Shown in pieces: positions 17,136 through 25,967 of a stretch of DNA of 64,000 nt. Below the pieces are notes generated by a model. The model saw nothing but the letters and a program-made list of their open reading frames with translations. It did not search any database and had not been told where the DNA came from. How positions within the stretch are numbered: the first letter of the stretch is position 1; each line of letters begins with the position of its first letter. This stretch comes from Spirochaetota bacterium (GTDB lineage Bacteria; Spirochaetota; Spirochaetia; Sphaerochaetales; Sphaerochaetaceae), in contig JAEXDQ010000052.1 in NCBI GenBank assembly GCA_023401595.1, positions 14,684 through 78,683 of the forward strand, written 5' to 3'. The translations under genes were made by a program, and so were the position numbers.

Positions 17136-18177
17136 TCTCTTCTTCCTTGTTCCCTGGTACTCTGATCGCAGTCTTCAGGACGCTGTAGTCTGTCATACCG
17201 AGGCTCAGGTTCCACTCCTTGAGCTTCTCCTTGATCTCGGACAAGGACTTTTTGCCAAAGTTCCTGGTCTTCGCGATCTCTTCCTCAGTCTTCTTCGTCA
17301 AATCTCCGATAGTCCGGATGTTGGCGTTCTTCAGGCAGTTGCTTGAACGAACGGTCAGCTCGAGCTCCTCTACGGAAGTGTTGAGAATCTTGCGGACCCG
17401 CTCCTCTTCCTCATCGATCTCGTCATTGCTGCTGATCAGGCTCTCGTCGAAGTTGATGAAGATGGAGAAATGATCCTTCGCGATCTTCGCCGCTTCGGCC
17501 AAGGCGTTCTCAGGAGCGATGGTTCCGTCGGTATAGACCTCGAGAACCAGTTTGTCATAGTCGTTGCGCTGACCGACGCGGGTCGGCTCAATCGCATACT
17601 TGACTCTGGTAACCGGAGAGAAGGTCGCATCTATGGGGATGGTACCGATCTCTTCGATATACTTCTCATTGATTTCAGACGGAACATAGCCACGACCAAG
17701 GTCAATCTGCACTTCCATCTCGATGTTGGCGTCATCCATCATCGTGAACAGAACCAGATCCTTGTTGGTGATTTCCACCTGATCACGTTCGAAATTCGCG
17801 CCAGTAACGACGCCCGGTCCCTTACATTCAATCAACAGGTTGGTACCTTCCGAATCCTCAGGCATCCTGATCTGCAGCTTCTTCAGCGTGGCGATGATAT
17901 CCGCGATATCCTCGCGGACGCCAGGCAACGCTTCATACTCGCTGGAAACCAAGTGAGGAACACCTTCTTCATTGAAGCAGGTGAATTTGACGGCGGTAAC
18001 TGCATACCCCTGGATCGAAGACAAAAGGACACGGCGCAGGGTGTTGCCGATGGTGGTTCCGAACCCTCTTTCAAAAGGATACGCGATGAACTTACCATAG
18101 TTCGGCTCGACCGTATTATGCTCGAATGTGATCCCCTTAGGCTTTTTAAAGCCCTTCAGAAGGTTTTTCCGTGCCAT
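17125..18177 (-). CDS. rpoA: RNA polymerase alpha subunit
   Basis: A 350-residue scaffold for polymerase assembly. The N-terminal domain (about 1-240) has FERGFGTTIGNTLRRVLLSS, the dimerisation and beta-binding region. After an acidic linker (NDEIDEEEE) the C-terminal domain (about 265-330) carries ELTVRSSNCLKNANIRTIGD, which contacts UP elements and activators. Length is within the usual range, with a short extra C-terminus. Nine bases separate it from rpsD. Confidence 0.98.
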   Translation of the reverse strand: MARKNLLKGFKKPKGITFEHNTVEPNYGKFIAYPFERGFGTTIGNTLRRVLLSSIQGYAVTAVKFTCFNEEGVPHLVSSEYEALPGVREDIADIIATLKKLQIRMPEDSEGTNLLIECKGPGVVTGANFERDQVEITNKDLVLFTMMDDANIEMEVQIDLGRGYVPSEINEKYIEEIGTIPIDATFSPVTRVKYAIEPTRVGQRNDYDKLVLEVYTDGTIAPENALAEAAKIAKDHFSIFINFDESLISSNDEIDEEEERVRKILNTSVEELELTVRSSNCLKNANIRTIGDLTKKTEEEIAKTRNFGKKSLSEIKEKLKEWNLSLGMTDYSVLKTAIRVPGNKEEENEA

Positions 18178-18186
18178 GCTCGCTCC

Positions 18187-18822
18187 TTATCTGGAATACA
18201 ATTCAACAACCAGCTGCTCGTTGACATCCTTCATATCGACAACTTCACTTCTTCTCGGAATCGCAACGAAGGTACCCTTCATCGCATCAACGTCCAGAGT
18301 CAACCACGGGGAGATTCCGGACTTGGAGAACTCCTTGAGATTCTCCTTGATGATCATCATCTTCTGGCCGCTGGCGCCGACGGAGATCACATCACCCGGC
18401 TTCACACGGTATGAGGGGATGTCCACACGACGGCCATTGACTTGGATGTGACCATGGTTCACAAGCTGGGCGGCCTGGTTGCGGCTGCTCGCGAAGTGCA
18501 TGCGGAACACCACGTTGTCCAACCGGCGTTCGAGCAGCATGATCAAGTTCTCACCGGTCTTTCCAGGAACTCTGGAAGCCTCGGCGAAGGTAAGCTTGAA
18601 CTGCTTCTCGAGCATGCAGTAGCTTCTCTTGAGCTTCTGCTTCTCACGGAGCTGGAGACCGTAGTCGGTAGGCTTCTTGGCGCGGGCGCGCGGATCCTTG
18701 CCGGGCAATCCAGCCTTATCGTTCATGGGGCACTTGCCCGAATGACATCTTTCGCCCTTGAGGAACAACTTGCACCTCTCGGCTCTGCAATATCTGCATT
18801 TGGGTCCTGTATATCTTGCCAT
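18187..18822 (-). CDS. rpsD: ribosomal protein S4, zinc-binding form
   Basis: 30S assembly protein that nucleates binding to 16S rRNA, and often a translational regulator of the alpha operon. 211 residues. The N-terminus keeps Cys9, Cys12, Cys26 and Cys31, the zinc-binding arrangement of the C+ class. The S4 RNA-binding domain covers about 95-160 (ERRLDNVVFRMHFASSRNQA, HGHIQVNGRRVDIPS). It stands between rpsK and rpoA, the standard alpha order. Confidence 0.98.
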   Translation of the reverse strand: MARYTGPKCRYCRAERCKLFLKGERCHSGKCPMNDKAGLPGKDPRARAKKPTDYGLQLREKQKLKRSYCMLEKQFKLTFAEASRVPGKTGENLIMLLERRLDNVVFRMHFASSRNQAAQLVNHGHIQVNGRRVDIPSYRVKPGDVISVGASGQKMMIIKENLKEFSKSGISPWLTLDVDAMKGTFVAIPRRSEVVDMKDVNEQLVVELYSR

Positions 18823-18840
18823 TTCTCTTCCTGCTCCTAA

Positions 18841-19218
18841 TTAGACACGTCTGCTCTTTCTGGGACGGCAACCGTTGTGGGGAATCGGCGTGACGTCACG
18901 GATGGACCTGACCTTCAAACCGAGGACACCTAGAGTACGGATAGCGCTCTCACGACCGACACCGGGACCTTTCACGAACACATTGACCTCGCGAAGACCG
19001 AAATCCATCGCCTTCTTGGCGGCGGTCTCCGCTGTAGTCTGCGCGGCATAAGGAGTGGACTTCTTAGCGCCACGGAAACCGAGACCTCCGGCACTCGCCC
19101 AAGATACGGCGTTACCGTTGAGATCGGTTACAGTGACAATGGTATTGTTGAAGGTAGCCTGAATGTAGACATTCCCCTCAAATACCGTCTTCTTGACTTT
19201 TCTCTTGACATTAGCCAT
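18841..19218 (-). CDS. rpsK: ribosomal protein S11
   Basis: 30S platform protein contacting mRNA near the E site. 125 residues from an ATG with AAGGAG 9 bases upstream; the TTG two codons earlier is less likely. Family signatures: TFNNTIVTVTDLNGNAVSW, GPGVGRESAIRTL and the C-terminal DVTPIPHNGCRPRKSRRV. Confidence 0.98.
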   Translation of the reverse strand: MANVKRKVKKTVFEGNVYIQATFNNTIVTVTDLNGNAVSWASAGGLGFRGAKKSTPYAAQTTAETAAKKAMDFGLREVNVFVKGPGVGRESAIRTLGVLGLKVRSIRDVTPIPHNGCRPRKSRRV

Positions 19219-19231
19219 GTTCAACTACTCC

Positions 19232-19597
19232 TTATTTCTTCTTGCCGGCAACGGTCTTCTTCTTACCCTTGCGAGTACGGGCATTGGTCTTTGTCCGCTG
19301 ACCTCGTACCGGCAATCCCTTACGATGCCGGAGCCCACGGTAGCAACCGATGTCCATCAGACGCTTGATGTTCAAAGCTACCTCGGTACGAAGACGGCCT
19401 TCTACCTTGTATTCATCTTCGATGACCTTGCGCAGTACGGCGACGTCATCGGCAGAAAGGGTGTTGATGCGTACGTCGGGATCGATATTGGTCTTTTTGC
19501 AAATCTCGACCGCAGAAACCCTGCCGATACCGTAGATATAAGTCAAGGCGATCTTCACTGCCTTGTTCGGCAAATCTACACCTGCAATTCTCGCCAT
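19232..19597 (-). CDS. rpsM: ribosomal protein S13
   Basis: 30S head protein contacting the P-site tRNA and the 50S subunit. 121 residues. Signatures: MARIAGVDLPNKAVKIALTY, GIGRVSAVEIC, and RGLRHRKGLPVRGQRTKTNA near the basic C-terminus. Begins 54 bases after rpmJ, with AGGAGG just upstream. Confidence 0.98.
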   Translation of the reverse strand: MARIAGVDLPNKAVKIALTYIYGIGRVSAVEICKKTNIDPDVRINTLSADDVAVLRKVIEDEYKVEGRLRTEVALNIKRLMDIGCYRGLRHRKGLPVRGQRTKTNARTRKGKKKTVAGKKK

Positions 19598-19651
19598 TAA
19601 TGGCCTCCTGAAATTCTCTCTTTCTATAACGGAAGGCTTTCGCCGAACCCC

Positions 19652-19765
19652 TTATTTCTGTCTCTGCTTGTGCTTGGGATTCTCGCAGATAATGCGGACC
19701 ACCCCAGCCCGTCTGATTACTTTGCACTTGTCACAAATCGGTTTGACACTTGCTCTTACTTTCAT
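19652..19765 (-). CDS. rpmJ: ribosomal protein L36
   Basis: 37-residue zinc-ribbon protein of the 50S subunit: MKVRASVKPICDKCKV opens it. Cys11, Cys14, Cys27 and His32 form the zinc site, so this is the zinc-containing C+ paralogue. It lies between secY and rpsM. The usual neighbours adk, map and infA are absent. Confidence 0.97.
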   Translation of the reverse strand: MKVRASVKPICDKCKVIRRAGVVRIICENPKHKQRQK

Positions 19766-19783
19766 GACCTAGCTCCTAGCCTA

Positions 19784-21103
19784 CTATAGATTTCTAGACT
19801 TGCTCTTGCTCACGCCGACGATTCCGTCATGGTGATGCATCTTCATGATCCCCTCAAGCTGCCTCATGGTGTCGAGATCGACGCCGACAAGAATCAGCAA
19901 GGACGTGCCGCCGAACAGCATTGCGACGGACGCAGGAAAATTGAAGAACTTCTGAACGAGAGTGGGAATCAAGGCGATGAAAGCCAGGAACAAGGAACCG
20001 GGCAGGACGATGCGGTTGAGGACCTTCGTCAGGTACTCCTCCAGCTTCTCGGTCCGAACACCAGGAACGGAACCACCGTTTTCCCTGATCTGCCTAGCCA
20101 TCTCGACAGGATTCAGACTCACCTGAGTATAGAAGAACGCGAAGGCGATAATCAACAAGGTGTAGATAATCAGATAGGGGACACCCTGAGGATTGAGCCA
20201 GTTGGCGAACGCCGCCAACCAACGCACTTCCGGTCCAAGCGCAGTCGCGACCTGCAACGGGAACGTAAGCAAGGCCGAAGCGAAGATCACGGGAATAACG
20301 CCGGAAGGATTGATCTTGAAAGGAATGTAGGTGCTCTGGGCGCCGTACATCTTTCGACCGACCACTCTCTTGGCATAGTGTACCGGAATCTTGCGCTGCC
20401 CCTGCTCCTCGTACACGACGAGAGCGACAACCACGATGAACATTATGAATACGACCAACACTACGATCGGGTTCAGGGTTCCGGCGGAGACGCTCTTGAA
20501 CAGCGTCACGAGAGCCTCGGGAATCCTCGCCACGATACCGGCGAAGATCAGCAGCGAGATGCCGTTGCCGACACCGAACTGGGTGATCTTCTCACCAAGC
20601 CACACCAGGAACATGGAACCTGTCGTGACCGTGAGCATCGCGATCAAAGTGAATGGTACGATACCGACCGTCATTACGCCGGGAATGGACTTGGCGTAGA
20701 CGGTGACCACATAGGACTGGATCAGACACACGATGATCGAGCCATATCTGGTATACCTCTGAATCTTCTTCTTCCCATTGGGATCCTCCGCCAGCTTCTT
20801 CATGCTTGGGATGACCAGCATCAACAACTGCACGATAATCTGCGTAGTGATGTAGGGCATGACGCCGAGCATGAACAAGGAGAAGTTGGAGAATGCGCCG
20901 CCAGAAAAGAAATTCAAATATTCGGTAAGCCCGATATTGGTAGAATTACTCTGGGCAAGGAAGTACAGCTTAAGAACTTCGGGGTCGATTCCCGGAATAG
21001 GAATCACCGCTCCGACGCGGCTGATGACCAGCAGCAGGAGAGTGAAAAATATCTTCTTCCGGAGATCCTTCATTCTAAACATCTCAACTAAGGAGTTTGC
21101 CAT
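19784..21103 (-). CDS. secY: preprotein translocase subunit SecY
   Basis: Channel-forming subunit of the Sec translocon; 439 residues with ten predicted helices. Recognisable parts are GVMPYITTQIIVQLL near 80, the GQRKIPVHYAKRVVGRKMYG cytoplasmic loop near 240 that binds SecA and ribosomes, NPSGVIPVIFASALLTFP, and the C-terminal LDTMRQLEGIMKMHH. Its partner secE is also in the window. Starts 14 bases after rplO. Confidence 0.98.
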   Translation of the reverse strand: MANSLVEMFRMKDLRKKIFFTLLLLVISRVGAVIPIPGIDPEVLKLYFLAQSNSTNIGLTEYLNFFSGGAFSNFSLFMLGVMPYITTQIIVQLLMLVIPSMKKLAEDPNGKKKIQRYTRYGSIIVCLIQSYVVTVYAKSIPGVMTVGIVPFTLIAMLTVTTGSMFLVWLGEKITQFGVGNGISLLIFAGIVARIPEALVTLFKSVSAGTLNPIVVLVVFIMFIVVVALVVYEEQGQRKIPVHYAKRVVGRKMYGAQSTYIPFKINPSGVIPVIFASALLTFPLQVATALGPEVRWLAAFANWLNPQGVPYLIIYTLLIIAFAFFYTQVSLNPVEMARQIRENGGSVPGVRTEKLEEYLTKVLNRIVLPGSLFLAFIALIPTLVQKFFNFPASVAMLFGGTSLLILVGVDLDTMRQLEGIMKMHHHDGIVGVSKSKSRNL

Positions 21104-21117
21104 TGCGACCTTCTTTG

Positions 21118-21549
21118 TTATCTGATTTCACCACCCGCAGCCTTGATCTTCTCGACCGCGCTTGCGGATACCTTGAGTCCTTCAACGATCACTTTCTTGG
21201 TCAACTCGCCGTTCGCCAGGATCTTCACCTGGACATCCACGCCCTTGACCATCTTGCGGGCCTTCAACGCCTCGAGGGTCACCACCTCGCCGTCCTCGAA
21301 CTTCGCGGACAACGCATCAAGGGAAACTACCTCGAACTCCTGCTTGAAAGGATAGTTGGAGAAACCCCTGCGGGCGACGCGGCGGTACAGAGGCATCTGT
21401 CCGCCCTCAAAACCCGGGCGAGGGCCGCCGCCGGTACGGGAATTCTGACCGTCATGACCTCTTCCGCAGGCACGTCCCTTGGAAGAAGCGCCACGACCGA
21501 CGATCGTCTTTTTGGTATTGGCACCATACGGTGCTCTGATCTGTGCCAT
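21118..21549 (-). CDS. rplO: ribosomal protein L15
   Basis: 50S late-assembly protein. 143 residues with the Gly-rich extended N-terminus (RGASSKGRACGRGHDGQNSR, GGPRPGFEGGQMPLYRR) that threads into 23S rRNA, followed by the globular domain. One base separates it from rpmD. Confidence 0.97.
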   Translation of the reverse strand: MAQIRAPYGANTKKTIVGRGASSKGRACGRGHDGQNSRTGGGPRPGFEGGQMPLYRRVARRGFSNYPFKQEFEVVSLDALSAKFEDGEVVTLEALKARKMVKGVDVQVKILANGELTKKVIVEGLKVSASAVEKIKAAGGEIR

Positions 21550-21550
21550 C

Positions 21551-21757
21551 TTACATCTCCTCGACTTTCACCATGTGCCCGACGACGCGGACCATGCCCA
21601 GGATGCTGGGGGTCGCGTCATGCACGACGGTGCTGTTGATCTTGCCAAGTCCCAGAGCCTTCACAGTCTTGCGCTGGGCGGGAAGCCTGCCGGAAAGCCC
21701 CTTGACCAATGTGATCTTAATCTGCTTGGGCGCTTCTACCTTGTCTTTTGCTGCCAT
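21551..21757 (-). CDS. rpmD: ribosomal protein L30
   Basis: 50S protein. 68 residues from the ATG of MAAKDKVEAPKQIKITLVKG, 4 bases after the rpsE stop; an in-frame ATG 21 bases earlier would overlap rpsE and has no ribosome binding site. The family core is KTVKALGLGKINSTVVHDAT and GMVRVVGHMVKVEE. Slightly longer than typical (about 60). Confidence 0.95.
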   Translation of the reverse strand: MAAKDKVEAPKQIKITLVKGLSGRLPAQRKTVKALGLGKINSTVVHDATPSILGMVRVVGHMVKVEEM

Positions 21758-21761
21758 CGGA

Positions 21762-22268
21762 TCAACCCCACATCTCACTCAGGGACTTACCCCTGTTCTT
21801 GGCGACGCTCTTTGCGTCAAACAGACGCTCGAGGGCATCAAACGCGGCTTTGACCGTGTTGATGGCGTTCTTGGATCCCAAGGACTTGCTCAGGATGTCG
21901 TTGATGCCGCAAGCATCGCAAACGGCACGGACCGCGCCGCCGGCGATGACGCCGGTACCAGGAACTGCCGGTTTGAGCAATACGCTCGCGCTCTTGTACT
22001 CACCCTGCACTTCATGGGGAATCGTCGTCTTCTTCATCGGGACTTCGATCATATGAGTCTTCGCACGGTCAACTGCCTTGCGGATAGCTTCGGTGACATC
22101 GTTCGCTTTGCCGAATCCGTAACCGACCTTGCCCTTCTGGTCTCCCACGACCACCAGAGCGGAGAAGGAGAACCTTCTACCACCCTTGACGACCTTGGCG
22201 ACACGATTGAGCTTGATCAGCTTTTCGACGTAATCGTCGTTCTTCTCTCTATCTCTCGTTCTTTCCAC
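21762..22268 (-). CDS. rpsE: ribosomal protein S5
   Basis: 30S protein important for decoding accuracy. 168 residues. The double-stranded-RNA-binding half has GGRRFSFSALVVVGDQKGKV and GYGFGKANDVTEAIRKAVD; the C-terminal half has GGAVRAVCDACGINDILSKS. Standard spc position between rplR and rpmD. Confidence 0.98.
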   Translation of the reverse strand: MERTRDREKNDDYVEKLIKLNRVAKVVKGGRRFSFSALVVVGDQKGKVGYGFGKANDVTEAIRKAVDRAKTHMIEVPMKKTTIPHEVQGEYKSASVLLKPAVPGTGVIAGGAVRAVCDACGINDILSKSLGSKNAINTVKAAFDALERLFDAKSVAKNRGKSLSEMWG

Positions 22269-22277
22269 AGTATCCCC

Positions 22278-22637
22278 CTAGAACTTGACACCGGCTTTCC
22301 GGGCGCCGTCAGCGATGCTTTTCACGATTCCATGATAGAGATAGCCGTTACGGTCGAACACGACGGTGTCGATGTTCTTCTCGAGCAGTCTCTTGCCAAT
22401 GATCTCGCCCAGCTTGGCGGCATCTTCCACGTTGTTCTTCAAGCCCTTGAGCTCTTTCTCCAGGCTGCTGGCGGAAAGGAGGGTCTTGCCCGCCTCGTCG
22501 TCGATCACCTGGACATACATGTGAAGGTTGCTTCTGAACACAGTCATTCTCGGCCTGCTGGCAGTACCGGAGATGCTTTTTCTGATATGAAGCTTGCGTC
22601 TCGCGTGCTTCCGGTTCTTATCAATAATTCTATTCAT
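22278..22637 (-). CDS. rplR: ribosomal protein L18
   Basis: 5S-rRNA-binding 50S protein. 119 residues: RPRMTVFRSNLHMYVQVIDD near 30, and the C-terminal FDRNGYLYHGIVKSIADGAR typical of the family. Nine bases precede rpsE. Confidence 0.98.
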   Translation of the reverse strand: MNRIIDKNRKHARRKLHIRKSISGTASRPRMTVFRSNLHMYVQVIDDEAGKTLLSASSLEKELKGLKNNVEDAAKLGEIIGKRLLEKNIDTVVFDRNGYLYHGIVKSIADGARKAGVKF

Positions 22638-22653
22638 CTCTTTACCCTACCAC

Positions 22654-23196
22654 TTACTTCTTGCCGCCGGACTTACCGACCTTACGCCGGATGACCTCGT
22701 CTTCATACTTGATACCCTTGCCCTTGTACGGTTCAGGACCTCTCAGCGACCGGATCTCGGCGCAGACCTGACCGACACGCTGCTTACTGATACCGGTAAC
22801 GGTAATCTTGTTGGGACCGTCACAGGAAATCTGGACATCAGGAGTAATGACATATTCGATGATCGTCGAATATCCCAGGTTGAGGATCAACAGATTGCCC
22901 TTGACCTCGGCGCGATAGCCGACGCCATTGACAAGCAGGTTCTTGGTGTAGCCTTTGGTGACACCTACGACCATATTGCTGATCAACTGACGGTACAGGC
23001 CATGGAAACTCCGGGACGGCTTGGAATCGTCCTTCCTGGTAACCACGACATGTCCTTCCTGGACATCCACAACCACTTCCTCACGACATGCCTGGCTGAG
23101 CTTGCCCTTGGGCCCCTCAACATTGACCAAGCCGTCGGCGACTGTAACTTTGACCCCAGCGGGGATCGCAATCGGCAACTTACCAATACGTGACAT
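22654..23196 (-). CDS. rplF: ribosomal protein L6
   Basis: 50S protein near the factor-binding region. 180 residues with two repeated alpha/beta domains. N-terminus MSRIGKLPIAIPAGVKV; the C-terminal signature GPEPYKGKGIKYEDEVIRRK is intact. Confidence 0.98.
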   Translation of the reverse strand: MSRIGKLPIAIPAGVKVTVADGLVNVEGPKGKLSQACREEVVVDVQEGHVVVTRKDDSKPSRSFHGLYRQLISNMVVGVTKGYTKNLLVNGVGYRAEVKGNLLILNLGYSTIIEYVITPDVQISCDGPNKITVTGISKQRVGQVCAEIRSLRGPEPYKGKGIKYEDEVIRRKVGKSGGKK

Positions 23197-23207
23197 ACTT
23201 CACCACC

Positions 23208-23606
23208 TTACCAAATCGTGCAGATCAGTTCGCCACCGACCATCTTCTCGGTTGCCTTCTTGCCGGTGATCACGCCGGTAGAAGTGGAAACAACCACTAC
23301 GCCGAGGCCATTGAAGACCCGAGGCATTTCCCGATAACCGGAATAGACCCGCCGACCAGGAGTGGAGATGCGCTCGATTCCGTGGAGCACAGGATTCTGC
23401 TTCTCATCATACTTCAGGAAGACACGGATATAGCTGATGCCATCCTTGGTGACCTTCTTGAAGTTCTTGATGAAACCTTCATTCTTCAGGATCTTGACGA
23501 TCTGAAGCTTCATCTTGGAAGTTGTAATATCTACTTTCTCATGCTTCGCCTGACTAGCATTTCTGATCTTAGTCAGCATATCAGCAACAGGATCACTTAT
23601 AGCCAT
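23208..23606 (-). CDS. rpsH: ribosomal protein S8
   Basis: 30S central-domain protein; in other bacteria it represses its own spc operon at the rplE region. 132 residues: SDPVADMLTKIRNASQAKHE at the start and the C-terminal VVVSTSTGVITGKKATEKMV and GGELICTIW. Eleven bases before rplF. Confidence 0.98.
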   Translation of the reverse strand: MAISDPVADMLTKIRNASQAKHEKVDITTSKMKLQIVKILKNEGFIKNFKKVTKDGISYIRVFLKYDEKQNPVLHGIERISTPGRRVYSGYREMPRVFNGLGVVVVSTSTGVITGKKATEKMVGGELICTIW

Positions 23607-23615
23607 CTCATTCTC

Positions 23616-23801
23616 CTACCAGCTGGATTTGGTAACACCAGGAATCTGGCCTTCACTGGCCAATTTGCGGAAGCAAATCCTGCACATATCGAACTTACGC
23701 ATATACCCGCGGGGTCTGCCGCAGATTCTGCAGCGGTTGACGCTTCTGGTACTGAACTTAGGCTCTCTGTTCGCCTTGACGATCAATGATTTCTTAGCCA
23801 T
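23616..23801 (-). CDS. rpsN: ribosomal protein S14, short zinc-binding type
   Basis: 61-residue 30S head protein. It carries the zinc ribbon CRICGRPRGYMRKFDMCRIC, so it is the C+ type. Together with zinc forms of S4, L36 and L33 in this window, it shows that the ribosome uses zinc-containing paralogues. Confidence 0.98.
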   Translation of the reverse strand: MAKKSLIVKANREPKFSTRSVNRCRICGRPRGYMRKFDMCRICFRKLASEGQIPGVTKSSW

Positions 23802-23815
23802 CTGTCTTCTCCACC

Positions 23816-24367
23816 TTATTTGCTGAAGGGCATGCCGAGCTTCTTCAGCAGAGCGAAACCCTCTTCATCGGTCTTGGCGGTCGTCACAATGGCGACGTTC
23901 AGTCCGCTGACACGTTCGATCTTGTCATAATCGATTTCGGGGAAGATGATCTGCTCGGTGATTCCGAGAGAATAGTTCCCATGACCATCGAAGGCATTAG
24001 GCTTGACACCCTTGAAGTCCTTGACGCGCGGAAGGGCGATACAAATCAGTCTTTCCAGGAAATACCACATGTTGTCGCCACGGAGGGTCACCATGGCGCC
24101 GATTTCCTGTCCGGCGCGAACCTTGAAGTTTGCGATGGACTTGCGGGCCTTGGTCTTCACCACATGCTGGCCGGTAATCTGCTCAAGTTCCTTGACAGCG
24201 GCGTCCAGCAGCTTCTTGTTGACGATCGCCTCGCCTACGCCGACGCTCACGGTAATCTTCTCAAGACCGGGAACCTGCATCTTCGACTTATAGCCGAACT
24301 CGGTGAAGAGTTCAGGGGCAACTGTTTCAAGATACTTCTTCTTAAAGTTTGGTACGAACTTTTCCAT
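23816..24367 (-). CDS. rplE: ribosomal protein L5
   Basis: 50S protein that binds 5S rRNA and contacts P-site tRNA. 183 residues: KITVSVGVGEAIVNKKLLD, LRGDNMWYFLERLICIALPR, and VKPNAFDGHGNYSLGITEQI. Its ATG overlaps the rplX stop by one base. Confidence 0.98.
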   Translation of the reverse strand: MEKFVPNFKKKYLETVAPELFTEFGYKSKMQVPGLEKITVSVGVGEAIVNKKLLDAAVKELEQITGQHVVKTKARKSIANFKVRAGQEIGAMVTLRGDNMWYFLERLICIALPRVKDFKGVKPNAFDGHGNYSLGITEQIIFPEIDYDKIERVSGLNVAIVTTAKTDEEGFALLKKLGMPFSK

Positions 24368-24672
24368 CAGAGCACTTCCCCGGTTTTCTTAGCGAAACGG
24401 ACTTTGTTGCCGTTCTCGTCAATCTTGTAGCCGATCCTGCTGGTCTCCCCGTTCTTGACGACGAGAGCAACGTTGGAAACATGGATCGGAGCCTCGATTT
24501 CCATGATACCGCCCTTATCCTGCGGATTTTTCTTCTTCATGGTCTTCTTGACCATGTTGGCACCCTGGACCACGACCCTTTCATTGACGGGGTCGATTTT
24601 GACGATCCTACCGGTCTTGCCCTTGTCCTTACCGGCAATGATCTTGACGGTGTCGTTCTTCTTAAGTCTCAT
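24367..24672 (-). CDS. rplX: ribosomal protein L24
   Basis: Early 50S assembly protein. 101 residues with the KOW motif DTVKIIAGKDKGKTGRIVKI at about 7-26, then VVVQGANMVKKTMKKKNPQD. Usual position between rplN and rplE. Confidence 0.98.
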   Translation of the reverse strand: MRLKKNDTVKIIAGKDKGKTGRIVKIDPVNERVVVQGANMVKKTMKKKNPQDKGGIMEIEAPIHVSNVALVVKNGETSRIGYKIDENGNKVRFAKKTGEVL

Positions 24673-24684
24673 GTGTCCACACTC

Positions 24685-25050
24685 CTACAACACTTCCGGC
24701 GCGAGTGAAACGATCTTCATGTAGCCGTCGCGAAGTTCGCGGGCGACTGGCCCGAAGATACGTTTACCACGTGGGTTATTGTTGGCATCGATGATCACGC
24801 AAGCGTTGTCATCGAACCTGATATAGGTACCGTCAGGTCTGCGGTATTCCTTTTTTGTACGGACGATAACGGCCTTCAGCACGTCGCCTTTCTTGATGGC
24901 GCCGTTCGGAAGAGCGTCTTTCACAGCGACGACAATGATATCACCAACGCTAGCAACGTACCTGTGGCTTCCGCCCAGGACCTTGATGCACTGGACTTTC
25001 TTGGCACCACTGTTGTCCGCAACGTTCAAATAAGTCTGCATCTGTACCAT
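24685..25050 (-). CDS. rplN: ribosomal protein L14
   Basis: 50S protein at the subunit interface. 121 residues: MVQMQTYLNVADNSGAKKVQ and CIKVLGGSHRYVASVGDI, then DDNACVIIDANNNPRGKRIF. An internal ATG (codon 4) is possible but the first one keeps the family length. Confidence 0.98.
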   Translation of the reverse strand: MVQMQTYLNVADNSGAKKVQCIKVLGGSHRYVASVGDIIVVAVKDALPNGAIKKGDVLKAVIVRTKKEYRRPDGTYIRFDDNACVIIDANNNPRGKRIFGPVARELRDGYMKIVSLAPEVL

Positions 25051-25065
25051 GACGTATCTCCTTGC

Positions 25066-25317
25066 TTACCGAGCACGCTCGACAATCTGGACGAGGCGCC
25101 AGCACTTGTCCTTGCTGATGTGACGGCATTCAACGACACGCACGGTATCGCCGATGTGGGCTTCATTCCTCTCGTCGTGAGCCTTCACCTTCTTGGTGCG
25201 GGTCACGTACTTCTTATAGAGAGGATGCAGGGTTCTCGATGAGACGGCGACGACGATGGTCTTGTCCATCTTGTCGCTGACTACCTGTCCTGTAAAAGTC
25301 TTCTTGTTCGCTTCCAT
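25066..25317 (-). CDS. rpsQ: ribosomal protein S17
   Basis: 30S primary-binding protein with an OB fold. 83 residues: GQVVSDKMDKTIVVAVSSRT and DTVRVVECRHISKDKCWRLV. Lies 17 bases downstream of rpmC. Confidence 0.98.
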   Translation of the reverse strand: MEANKKTFTGQVVSDKMDKTIVVAVSSRTLHPLYKKYVTRTKKVKAHDERNEAHIGDTVRVVECRHISKDKCWRLVQIVERAR

Positions 25318-25334
25318 AATAAGACGCGCCTCGC

Positions 25335-25541
25335 TTAGTTAGATTTTGTACGAATGCCCAGGGCATATTCGTGGATGATGGTGTTCAAGCGGGCGATCTG
25401 CTTTCTCGTGGTACGCACGGCGAGAGGATTCTCGACATGGCCAAGCACACGGCCCATCCTGAGGTTCAGATACTCCTTGCGGAGCTCATCTCTCTTGGCG
25501 ACCAGCTCAGCATAGGTCAAGTCATTAAATGAATTCTTCAT
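25335..25541 (-). CDS. rpmC: ribosomal protein L29
   Basis: 50S helical-hairpin protein at the tunnel exit that helps dock trigger factor and SRP. 68 residues: LRKEYLNLRMGRVLGHVENP and RTTRKQIARLNTII. Three bases after rplP. Confidence 0.97.
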   Translation of the reverse strand: MKNSFNDLTYAELVAKRDELRKEYLNLRMGRVLGHVENPLAVRTTRKQIARLNTIIHEYALGIRTKSN

Positions 25542-25544
25542 AAC

Positions 25545-25961
25545 CTACTCCACATCCCTTCTTACGACGAACTTCGTCTTGATCGGAAGCTTGGCGGCGG
25601 CCAGCTCGAGAGCTTCGCGGGCCAACGACTCATCGACGCCTCCCATCTCGAACATGACTGCGCCAGTCTTGACTACGGCGACCCAGCCTTCAGGATTGCC
25701 TTTACCGTTGCCCTGACGGGTTTCAGCGGGCTTCTTGCAGTAGGGCATATCAGGGAAGATACGGATCCATACCTTACCACCGCGCTTGATATGACGGGTC
25801 ATGGCGATACGGGCGGCTTCGATCTGGCGGTTCGTGATCCATTTCGGCTCGAGAGCCATCAGACCATACTCGCCGAAAGCGATCGTATTACCGCGATGCG
25901 CAACACCGTCGGTGGTGCCCCGCTGCTTCTTTCTGTATTTAATTCTCTTAGGACTAAGCAT
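25545..25961 (-). CDS. rplP: ribosomal protein L16
   Basis: 50S protein near the peptidyl-transferase centre and A-site tRNA. 138 residues: MLSPKRIKYRKKQRGTTDGV, RIFPDMPYCKKPAETRQGNG and GWVAVVKTGAVMFEMGGV. Six bases after rpsC. Confidence 0.98.
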   Translation of the reverse strand: MLSPKRIKYRKKQRGTTDGVAHRGNTIAFGEYGLMALEPKWITNRQIEAARIAMTRHIKRGGKVWIRIFPDMPYCKKPAETRQGNGKGNPEGWVAVVKTGAVMFEMGGVDESLAREALELAAAKLPIKTKFVVRRDVE

Positions 25962-25967
25962 GGTACG